From assembly GCF_007109225.1 (NCBI RefSeq), contig NZ_VJZK01000008.1:1-32809 (forward strand): a stretch of 32,809 bases of DNA, read 5' to 3'. The position numbers were made by a program, and so were the translations under genes. Origin of the DNA: Flavobacterium sp. GT3R68 (GTDB lineage: Bacteria > Bacteroidota > Bacteroidia > Flavobacteriales > Flavobacteriaceae). The notes below the pieces were generated by a model. The model was not told the DNA's origin. It did no database searches and was given only the letters and a program-made list of their open reading frames with translations. Positions 1-6,221 of this stretch are shown here, piece by piece; position 1 is the first letter of the stretch, and every line of letters begins with the position of its first letter.

Positions 1-60
1 GTTTCCCTTAAAACGGCTGTCAATTCAATATGTCTATGAACGTGTTCTTCTATGTTTTTC
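1..60 (-). promoter_or_regulatory. Probable 16S rRNA leader (operon continues off the left edge)
   Basis: Read on the minus strand this stretch contains GTTCATAGACATATTGAATT followed by GACAGCCGTTTTAAGG. This resembles the conserved leader I remember just upstream of 16S rRNA genes in flavobacteria. It lies directly downstream of three tandem minus-strand promoters, which is the arrangement expected for a ribosomal RNA operon. The 16S gene itself is outside the window, so the assignment is inferred from the leader and promoters and not seen. Confidence 0.5.
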
Positions 61-100
61 GTTTCGTTTGACCCACATCGTGTGTCTCTGGAAGCGGGTG

Positions 101-130
101 CAAAAGTACAACTTCTTTTTAATCTCGCAA
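101..130 (-). promoter_or_regulatory. Minus-strand promoter, gene-proximal of three
   Basis: The minus strand reads TACTTTTG (plus 101-108), an exact match to the Bacteroidota -7 element TANNTTTG. A TTG -33 element (plus 128-130) lies 19 nt upstream. The -7 box runs into a GC-rich start region, TTTGCACCCGC. The same 15-nt string GCGGGTGCAAAAGTA is found at 94-108 and 329-343 on the plus strand. It probably transcribes the stable RNA operon to the left. Confidence 0.65.
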
Positions 131-224
131 GTGTTTGTGAAAGTTTTTTTGAAAAATTTTATTCTTCGTTTTCTCTCGTTTCACTCACTCAATATGTATA
201 AGAACTTGCTCCCTTTCGGGTCGG

Positions 225-255
225 CAAAGATAAATACTTTTTTACTTTCTCGCAA
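225..255 (-). promoter_or_regulatory. Minus-strand promoter, middle of three
   Basis: The minus strand reads TATCTTTG (plus 225-232) with TTG at plus 253-255, a 20-nt spacer. A GC-rich segment, CCGACCCG, follows the -7 box. It is less similar to the other two but keeps the same layout, including the sequence around the -33 element (tcgcaaa on the plus strand). Confidence 0.55.
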
Positions 256-335
256 ATCTTTTTTCTAATTTTTGTTAGAATCTTTTCGATTAACATCCCA
301 GTAAATAAGTAAGAACTTCTGCGTCATTGCGGGTG

Positions 336-365
336 CAAAAGTAGCATACTTATTCTCTTTCGCAA
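336..365 (-). promoter_or_regulatory. Minus-strand promoter, distal of three
   Basis: The minus strand reads TACTTTTG (plus 336-343) with TTG at plus 363-365, a 19-nt spacer, followed by TTTGCACCCGC. It has the same spacing and start region as the promoter at 101-130. Between it and the next plus-strand element (366-570) I see T-rich sequence and no gene. Confidence 0.65.
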
Positions 366-570
366 ACTTTTACAGGCCTTTTTTTTGAAATTTTTTTTCA
401 CTCCTTCCCTAACTCGTTGGGAACCCGTTTTTTGGAGACTAAAGTTTTTTCCCTCGTTGTAGGGTTTATGGTGGCTATTCTGTTTGGAGCTGGTTTTTCA
501 TGGCTTTATAGCAGATGAATAATGTTTCCGGAACCCTTCCTTATATATAAAGAACGTAAATTTCCATCCT

Positions 571-677
571 TAGCCCCGGGTGAAGCGGTATCCTGGCGCT
601 TTATTCTTTATAAAAGCGCCAGATACGAGCGGAAAACGGGACTGAACGTTCTTGAAAAGGGTCTGGTCATAGCTCCT
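571..677 (+). ncRNA. Flavo-1-like structured RNA element, copy 1
   Basis: The element opens with TAGCCCCGGGTGAAGCGGTA and closes with ATAGCTCC. Inside, TATCCTGGCGCTTT (589-602) pairs with AAAGCGCCAGATA (613-625), with one bulged C and a 10-nt loop. A conserved GAGCGGAAAACGGGACT segment follows, whose CGGGACT can pair back to the opening AGCCCCG. The conserved ends with a variable central hairpin match what I remember of the Flavo-1 motif of Flavobacteriia. Two further copies lie at 11089-11167 and 17261-17403. It sits upstream of the thrS promoter, so it is probably not part of the thrS mRNA unless a more distal start is used. Confidence 0.6.
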
Positions 678-751
678 GATAATAAAAAAATCCCTGTAAC
701 AGATAATAAATCATGTTACCTTATATATATGTAACAAACCTGTCATATATA

Positions 752-782
752 TTGTGTGTGTTTTGGTAATCCTTTATATTTG
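752..782 (+). promoter_or_regulatory. thrS operon promoter
   Basis: TTG at 752-754 and TATATTTG at 775-782 are separated by 20 nt, matching the Bacteroidota consensus. Transcription would begin around 788-790, leaving a leader of only about 14 nt before the thrS ATG at 803. The spacing and the exact -7 match make this a good call. A more distal start including the RNA element at 571-677 cannot be excluded. Confidence 0.6.
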
Positions 783-802
783 CGGTTCATAAAATACGAA
801 CG

Positions 803-2749
803 ATGATTAAGATTACTTTACCCGATGGGTCAGTGAGAGAGTTTGCGCCCGGCGTAACTCCGATGGATGTTGCCAAAAATATTAGTGAAGGCTTTGCCAG
901 AAACGTGATTTCTGCAGCTTTTGAAGGCACAACGATTGAAACGACGACGCCTCTGACCACGGACGGAACTCTTATATTATATACCTGGAATGACACCGAA
1001 GGAAAAAAAGCGTTCTGGCATTCGACTTCGCATGTGATGGCGCAAACCCTGGAGGAATTATTCCCTGGGATTAAGCTGACGCTTGGACCTGCGATTGATA
1101 ATGGTTTCTATTATGATGTCGATTTTGGCGACAAAAAAATAACCGATGCCGATTTTAAATCTGTCGAAGACCGTGTCCTTGAAATTTCGAGAGAGAAGCA
1201 TGAATTTAAAATGCGTCCGGTTTCTAAAGCGGAAGCATTGGAAGTTTATAAGAATAATGAATACAAGACAGAACTGATTTCTAACTTAGAAGACGGTACG
1301 ATTACTTTTTGCGACCATGCCAACTTCTTTGATTTGTGTCGTGGGGGACATATTCCGAATACCGGAATTATCAAGGCCATGAAAATCATGAGCGTTGCCG
1401 GAGCCTACTGGAGAGGTGACGAGAAAAACAAGCAGTTGACCCGCGTTTACGGAATTTCGTTCCCAAAACAAAAGGACCTGACTGATTACCTGTTATTATT
1501 GGAAGAGGCCAAACGCCGCGACCATAGAAAATTAGGTAAGGAATTGGAATTGTTCGCCTTCTCTCAAAAAGTAGGTGCAGGATTGCCGTTGTGGTTACCA
1601 AAAGGAGCTGCCTTACGTGATCGTTTGGAGCAATTTTTGAAAAAAGCACAAAAGAAGGCCGGTTACGAACAAGTAGTGACCCCTCATATCGGACAGAAAG
1701 AACTGTATGTTACTTCGGGACATTATGCGAAATACGGAGCTGACAGCTTTCAGCCGATAAGCACTCCGGCGGAAGGGGAAGAGTTTTTATTGAAACCAAT
1801 GAACTGCCCTCACCACTGTGAAATTTACAACACCAAGCCTTGGTCCTATAAAGATTTACCAAAGCGTTATGCTGAATTTGGTACCGTTTACAGATACGAG
1901 CAAAGTGGTGAATTACATGGATTGACCCGTGTACGTGGATTTACTCAGGATGATGCGCATATTTTTTGTACACCAGATCAGCTGGACGAGGAATTTAAGA
2001 AAGTGATTGATTTGGTGCTTTATGTATTTTCTTCATTAGGTTTTGAAAACTTTACCGCTCAAATTTCTTTACGAGATAAAGACAATAGAGATAAGTATAT
2101 AGGAAGTGATGAAAATTGGGAAAAAGCAGAGAATGCAATTATCAATGCAGCTGCTGATAAAGGCCTGAATACCGTTGTTGAATATGGCGAAGCTGCTTTT
2201 TATGGTCCGAAGTTGGATTTCATGGTGAAAGATGCATTGGGAAGAAGTTGGCAATTGGGAACGATTCAGGTAGATTATAACTTACCGGAGCGTTTTGAAC
2301 TGACGTATAAAGGTTCTGATAATGAATTACATAGACCGGTTATGATTCACCGTGCTCCTTTTGGATCGATGGAACGTTTCATCGCCATTTTATTGGAACA
2401 CACGGCAGGAAATTTCCCACTCTGGTTAATGCCTGAACAGGCTATTATCTTGTCTTTGAGTGAGAAATATGAAAATTATGCGAAAAAAGTTTTAAATCTG
2501 CTGGAAAATCACGAAATTCGCGCCCTTATAGACAACCGAAACGAGACTATCGGTAAGAAAATTAGAGATGCAGAAATGCAGAAGACCCCGTTTATGCTGA
2601 TTGTAGGCGAGGAAGAAGAGAAAAACGGAACCATTTCTATCCGTCGTCATGGACAGGAAGGAAAAGGCAATATCAGCGTTACCATCGAAGAATTCGCCAC
2701 AATAGTGAACGATGAGATTAATAAAACATTAAAAGTATTTACAGTTTAA
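803..2749 (+). CDS. thrS: Threonyl-tRNA synthetase
   Basis: Class II cytoplasmic aminoacyl-tRNA synthetase that charges tRNA-Thr. The 648-residue product is full length. It has an N-terminal TGS domain (about 1-62) and an editing domain with the HSTSH (73-77) and CRGGH (179-183) metal-site motifs used to remove mischarged serine. The catalytic core carries [10 protein letters not shown] and the motif 2 region [17 protein letters not shown], and a C-terminal anticodon-binding domain follows. The ATG at 803 fits the TGS start ([14 protein letters not shown]). It leads an operon with infC, rpmI and rplT, an order also known from E. coli. The infC start lies only 16 nt after the thrS stop, suggesting coupled expression. 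Confidence 0.97.
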   Translation: MIKITLPDGSVREFAPGVTPMDVAKNISEGFARNVISAAFEGTTIETTTPLTTDGTLILYTWNDTEGKKAFWHSTSHVMAQTLEELFPGIKLTLGPAIDNGFYYDVDFGDKKITDADFKSVEDRVLEISREKHEFKMRPVSKAEALEVYKNNEYKTELISNLEDGTITFCDHANFFDLCRGGHIPNTGIIKAMKIMSVAGAYWRGDEKNKQLTRVYGISFPKQKDLTDYLLLLEEAKRRDHRKLGKELELFAFSQKVGAGLPLWLPKGAALRDRLEQFLKKAQKKAGYEQVVTPHIGQKELYVTSGHYAKYGADSFQPISTPAEGEEFLLKPMNCPHHCEIYNTKPWSYKDLPKRYAEFGTVYRYEQSGELHGLTRVRGFTQDDAHIFCTPDQLDEEFKKVIDLVLYVFSSLGFENFTAQISLRDKDNRDKYIGSDENWEKAENAIINAAADKGLNTVVEYGEAAFYGPKLDFMVKDALGRSWQLGTIQVDYNLPERFELTYKGSDNELHRPVMIHRAPFGSMERFIAILLEHTAGNFPLWLMPEQAIILSLSEKYENYAKKVLNLLENHEIRALIDNRNETIGKKIRDAEMQKTPFMLIVGEEEEKNGTISIRRHGQEGKGNISVTIEEFATIVNDEINKTLKVFTV

Positions 2750-2765
2750 CTTAAATTATAAAGTC

Positions 2766-3323
2766 ATAGCAATAAGAAGCAACAGAGGTTACCAACCTCG
2801 AGTAGAAAAAAAAGATGCCCACAGAATAAACAGTCATATTCGTGGTGTGCAAGAAGTAAGACTTGTAGGTGAGAATATCGAGCCAGGAGTTTTTAAACTA
2901 GCTGAGGCCTTAAGATTAGCTGACCAATTCGAATTGGATTTAGTTGAAATTTCGCCAAACGCAGATCCGCCGGTTTGTAAAATTATGGATTATAAAAAAT
3001 TCATTTACGAACAAAAGAAGCGTGATAAAGCGCTTAAAGCAAAATCTACTCAGGTAGTCGTGAAAGAAATCCGTTTTGGTCCACAGACCGATGAGCATGA
3101 TTATGAGTTCAAAAGAAAGAATGCGGAGAAGTTCCTGAAAGAAGGAGCCAAATTAAAAGCATTCGTATTCTTCAAAGGACGTTCGATTATCTATAAAGAT
3201 CAAGGTCAGATTCTATTATTAAGACTGGCTACCGATTTGGAAGAATATGGTAAAGTGGAAGCGATGCCGGTTCTGGAAGGAAAGAGAATGATCATTTTCA
3301 TTGCTCCGAAAAAGAAAAAATAA
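2766..3323 (+). CDS. infC: Translation initiation factor IF-3, probable AUA start
   Basis: IF-3 binds the 30S subunit, prevents premature 50S joining and checks start-codon and initiator-tRNA pairing. No ATG precedes the conserved N-terminus. The frame is open from an ATA at 2766 and reads (M)[19 protein letters not shown], which is how IF-3 begins in flavobacteria as I remember it. Starting there gives a normal 185 residues. The GTG at 2847 would delete 27 conserved N-terminal residues. The N-terminal domain is followed by a basic linker ([14 protein letters not shown]) and the C-terminal domain ([18 protein letters not shown]), ending in APKKKK. IF-3 discriminates against non-AUG starts, so an AUA start would allow feedback on its own synthesis, as shown for the AUU start of E. 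coli infC. The product is certain; the exact start codon is inferred. Confidence 0.93.
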   Translation: MAIRSNRGYQPRVEKKDAHRINSHIRGVQEVRLVGENIEPGVFKLAEALRLADQFELDLVEISPNADPPVCKIMDYKKFIYEQKKRDKALKAKSTQVVVKEIRFGPQTDEHDYEFKRKNAEKFLKEGAKLKAFVFFKGRSIIYKDQGQILLLRLATDLEEYGKVEAMPVLEGKRMIIFIAPKKKK

Positions 3324-3388
3324 GATTCGGTATTCAATTACAGAATGTGAAGATAGTAAGTAAGAATAAATTAAAACACTAGGAAAAA

Positions 3389-3586
3389 ATGCCTAAAATG
3401 AAAACCAAATCTAGCGCCAAGAAACGTTTCAAAGTTACTGGTTCTGGAAAGATTAAAAGAAAGCATGCTTTTAAAAGTCACATCTTGACTAAAAAATCTA
3501 AAAAACGTAAATTAGCTTTGACACACTCAGCGCTAGTTCACAAAACAGATATGAAAAGCATCAAACAACAATTAAGAATTATATAA
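3389..3586 (+). CDS. rpmI: 50S ribosomal protein L35
   Basis: A very basic 65-residue protein beginning [20 protein letters not shown] and continuing [20 protein letters not shown], the typical L35 sequence at normal length. It is a small late-assembling protein of the large subunit. The ATG at 3389 lies 65 nt after infC and is preceded by a purine-rich AGGAAAAA, which may help initiation. It sits between infC and rplT in the usual order. An unusually long 176-nt gap separates it from rplT. Confidence 0.97.
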   Translation: MPKMKTKSSAKKRFKVTGSGKIKRKHAFKSHILTKKSKKRKLALTHSALVHKTDMKSIKQQLRII

Positions 3587-3762
3587 TTAGTCTTAAAGTT
3601 TAAAAGTCATAAAGTCATAAAGTTGTTGACTTTTGACATTCGACTTTCTAACATTTGACTAAAAGATTCTTTAGGTTAAAACAATTTAAAATAACCTTGG
3701 AGTATGGCCTTAAGTTCTCTTGATTAAATTCGGGACGCCTGCTACAAAAAAACAGTAAAATT
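3587..3762 (+). promoter_or_regulatory. Structured rpmI-rplT intercistronic region, candidate L20 control site
   Basis: This 176-nt gap is long for a ribosomal operon. AAAGTCA (3611-3617) pairs with TGACTTT (3627-3633), next to several more copies of AGTCA/TGACT. A more GC-rich segment then starts at CCTTGGAGTATGGCC and ends at GGGACGCCTGCTAC just before the rplT ATG. GTA-GGC in the first part can pair with GCC-TAC in the second. L20 is known to autoregulate its operon by binding mRNA that mimics its rRNA site in E. coli and Bacillus. A similar role here is inference only. Confidence 0.3.
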
Positions 3763-4107
3763 ATGCCAAGATCGGTAAATTCAGTTGCTAAAAGAGCACG
3801 AAGAAAAAAAATAATGAAACAAGCCAAAGGTTTCTTTGGTAGACGTAAAAACGTTTGGACAGTTGCAAAAAACGCGGTAGAGAAAGCAATGTGCTACGCT
3901 TACCGTGACAGAAAAGTGAACAAAAGAAATTTCCGTGCTTTATGGATTCAACGTATCAACGCTGGAGCCAGATTGGAAGGAATGTCTTATTCTCAATTCA
4001 TGGGGAAAGTTAAAGCTAACGGAATCGAATTGAACAGAAAAGTTCTTGCGGATTTAGCGATGAACCACCCAGAAGCTTTTAAAGCTGTACTTAAAAAAGT
4101 AAAATAA
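3763..4107 (+). CDS. rplT: 50S ribosomal protein L20
   Basis: The 114-residue product begins [20 protein letters not shown] and contains [19 protein letters not shown] and [20 protein letters not shown], the hallmark L20 sequence. It binds 23S rRNA early in large-subunit assembly, and in several bacteria it also represses translation of its own operon. The ATG at 3763 gives the standard N-terminus. It is the last gene of the thrS operon and is followed by a strong hairpin terminator at 4147-4173. Confidence 0.97.
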   Translation: MPRSVNSVAKRARRKKIMKQAKGFFGRRKNVWTVAKNAVEKAMCYAYRDRKVNKRNFRALWIQRINAGARLEGMSYSQFMGKVKANGIELNRKVLADLAMNHPEAFKAVLKKVK

Positions 4108-4146
4108 ACGTTTTATAAACATATATTTAGCTTACTTACTTATACA

Positions 4147-4173
4147 AAACCCATTCGAAAGAGTGGGTTTTTT
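4147..4173 (+). terminator. Rho-independent terminator of the thrS-rplT operon
   Basis: AAACCCATTC (4147-4156) pairs with GAGTGGGTTT (4161-4170) across a GAAA tetraloop. A run of T at 4168-4173 follows. It lies 40 nt after the rplT stop. Confidence 0.85.
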
Positions 4174-4185
4174 ATTTTCAAGCAT

Positions 4186-4215
4186 AAAAAAACCTGACAG
4201 TTTGAAGTGTCAGGT
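4186..4215 (-). terminator. Terminator of the cphB-dipeptidase pair
   Basis: ACCTGACA (4192-4199) pairs with TGTCAGGT (4208-4215) around an 8-nt loop. On the minus strand the stem is followed by seven T residues (plus 4186-4192 are A). It lies 21 nt after the stop of the minus-strand dipeptidase gene. Confidence 0.8.
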
Positions 4216-4236
4216 CATTAATATAAAATGTATAGT

Positions 4237-5079
4237 CTAATCAAATACTTCAAAATCGGTTCCGTCATAACTGGCAAATACCATACTTGGGTACGAATCC
4301 TGATGAAATATATTTCCTTTGGCATCTATCGCGATTGCACCCGCAAATCCATCGTTTTCTTTTAGTTCCGCAAACGTTTTTTCGAATGCTTCTTTCAAAG
4401 AAAAACCATCCGTTACACGCGTGACAATTTTCGCTGCTGTGGCATTGCTGACAATATCCTCACCAACGCCCGTTAGACTCACCCCACAATGCGCATTGGC
4501 ATAATTTCCGGCTACGGTTGCCGAATCAGAAATTCGTCCCGGCATTTCAAAACCTTTCCCACCTGTAGAAGTAGCTACCGCCAGTTTACCATCTGCATCC
4601 AAAGCCACACAACCTACAGTACCTGTTCCGGAAGCTTTTAGTTTGGCTTCATACTCAAAACGACGTTGCGGAATTTCTGTGGAAAAAATTTCAAAGCCAT
4701 TATTTCTTGCGAAGCTGATTGCTCCTTCTCCACCAAGAACCTTATCATCGTAATCCAATAGCTTCACAGCAACCTGAATTGGATTTTTAACTTCTTCGAT
4801 ATTGATGACACCACTCATCTTTTGAGTGCTGCCCTCCATTAAAGCGGCGCTCATCCGGATTTTTCCGTCGCTTTGTATTTGGGAACCAATACCTGCATTG
4901 AACAATTCATCATCCTCCAATTCAGATACAGCAAGAACAACCGTTTCCAAAGCTGAATGGGTTTTCAAAAATTCATAGGAATCTCGGGCAATCCGTTCTA
5001 AAGCTTGTTGCTTGGCTAATTTCGTTTCAGCATTGGTAGACGATTCCGAAAAAAAACCACCGTGGATAATTACTTTCAT
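4237..5079 (-). CDS. iaaA: Isoaspartyl dipeptidase / type III L-asparaginase
   Basis: Ntn-hydrolase of the plant-type asparaginase family. It matures by self-cleavage before a threonine and hydrolyses beta-aspartyl dipeptides and often asparagine. The 280-residue protein has the start MKVIIHGG, the NAGIGSQIQSDG segment, the nucleophile motif GTGTVGCVALD with Thr at about 154, and the substrate-binding stretch STGGKGFEMPGRISDSATVA. No signal peptide is visible, so it is probably cytoplasmic. It lies 10 nt downstream of cyanophycinase. That enzyme releases beta-Asp-Arg dipeptides, which this one would split to aspartate and arginine. The family call is firm; specificity for beta-Asp-Arg is inferred from context. 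Confidence 0.9.
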   Translation of the reverse strand: MKVIIHGGFFSESSTNAETKLAKQQALERIARDSYEFLKTHSALETVVLAVSELEDDELFNAGIGSQIQSDGKIRMSAALMEGSTQKMSGVINIEEVKNPIQVAVKLLDYDDKVLGGEGAISFARNNGFEIFSTEIPQRRFEYEAKLKASGTGTVGCVALDADGKLAVATSTGGKGFEMPGRISDSATVAGNYANAHCGVSLTGVGEDIVSNATAAKIVTRVTDGFSLKEAFEKTFAELKENDGFAGAIAIDAKGNIFHQDSYPSMVFASYDGTDFEVFD

Positions 5080-5089
5080 GATGCTGGAA

Positions 5090-5962
5090 TTAAATGTACT
5101 GTGACGATTGGATGTGCATCTTATGCGTTTTCAAATCGTAGGTATCAAACTTGCTCAACACGTGAACAGCAAAATTATTGACAGATATCGGTTGTCCCAA
5201 TTCTATCTCAGTTAAGTTCGTATCTTTAATCTGGCGTCCGTCGACTAATATGACAAGTCCGGAACCAATAGCTTCCATTCGGGAGTTATTGGTAATCAAC
5301 AGACCGGTATCTTCTCCTAGTCCGATTCCCAAAGTTCTTGGATTACCAACAACCGATTGAAACAATCGTCCGATTCTTCCTCTTTGAACGAAATGCGTAT
5401 CAATGATGACTCCATCAATCAATCCCAATCCGCTGGTTATTTTAACTTCACCTTTTAAAAGAGCCTCATGGCTGCTTCCCTGATAAATCATGTTATTGGA
5501 AGCGGCAGCTGCTCCTGCTGAAGTACCTGCATAAATAAAATCCTCATTCTGGTATTTATCCAATAGTATGTCATGAAATAGGCTTCCACCCAAAATTGAT
5601 GTTAATCGCAATTGGTCACCACCGGTAAACATCACTACATCGGCCGCTTTCAGTCTTTCCAAAACTTCCGGATCTGTTGCTTGTTCACGACGTTCAATGT
5701 GCAAAACATCCACATTGGTTGCCCCCAAATAATTAAGGGCTTTGATATATTCAGGCCCAATCTCTCTTGGGATTTTCGAAGCCGTAGTAATAACTTCAAT
5801 TCTTGATTTTTCCTGATGTTTCGCCTCAACCAATACACGTCTTAAAATACCCGCTTCGAAGAAGTTCAGGTTGTTAGAAACGTTTTTGTCCAAATCGGTT
5901 TCAGTAAAACTTCCTTTATCTACTGCACCACCTATTATAATTAATTTTCCTCGTATGTTCAT
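5090..5962 (-). CDS. cphB: Cyanophycinase (peptidase S51)
   Basis: Exopeptidase that degrades cyanophycin to beta-Asp-Arg dipeptides. The 290-residue product has the family start GKLIIIGGAVDKG, the FTGGDQLRLTSIL motif (about 112-124), the nucleophile elbow AGTSAGAAA with Ser148, and DTHFVQRGRIGRL (189-201). These are the S51 catalytic features. No signal peptide is seen, fitting an intracellular enzyme acting on storage granules; secreted cyanophycinases also exist elsewhere. It forms a two-gene minus-strand unit with the dipeptidase and is divergent from cphA across 259 nt. A consensus promoter is not obvious in that gap. Confidence 0.93.
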   Translation of the reverse strand: MNIRGKLIIIGGAVDKGSFTETDLDKNVSNNLNFFEAGILRRVLVEAKHQEKSRIEVITTASKIPREIGPEYIKALNYLGATNVDVLHIERREQATDPEVLERLKAADVVMFTGGDQLRLTSILGGSLFHDILLDKYQNEDFIYAGTSAGAAAASNNMIYQGSSHEALLKGEVKITSGLGLIDGVIIDTHFVQRGRIGRLFQSVVGNPRTLGIGLGEDTGLLITNNSRMEAIGSGLVILVDGRQIKDTNLTEIELGQPISVNNFAVHVLSKFDTYDLKTHKMHIQSSQYI

Positions 5963-6221
5963 TTGGTAAAAATAGATAAAAAGATAAACCAGACAAATCC
6001 AGTCCCTCTTTTTTTGTTATTATTTTCATTAAAAAAATATAATCGTATTTTAATGAATTAAATTTTGATTAGTTCTCTAAAAAATTTATTTTAGTTGCTT
6101 TATATATTACATTTTTAACAAAATTTCCAGCTTTTTTTATTTCTTTTTACAAATTTACAATAAATTAAAATTGTAATGGACTAGCTGTGAGCCCATTATT
6201 CAAAAATAATATCCCCGATTT

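Noticed and set aside
68..268. 66-residue plus-strand open frame at the left edge
   Set aside because: It lies over two of the minus-strand promoters, is phenylalanine-rich because of T-runs, and resembles no protein.
522..734. 70-residue open frame upstream of thrS
   Set aside because: It coincides with the Flavo-1-like element and its hairpin; conserved structure explains the sequence better than coding.
5963..6221. Consensus promoters for cphA and cphB in the divergent gap
   Set aside because: Several near matches (TATCTTTT, TACATTTT, TAAATTTG) lack either the final G or a TTG at proper spacing, so none is annotated.
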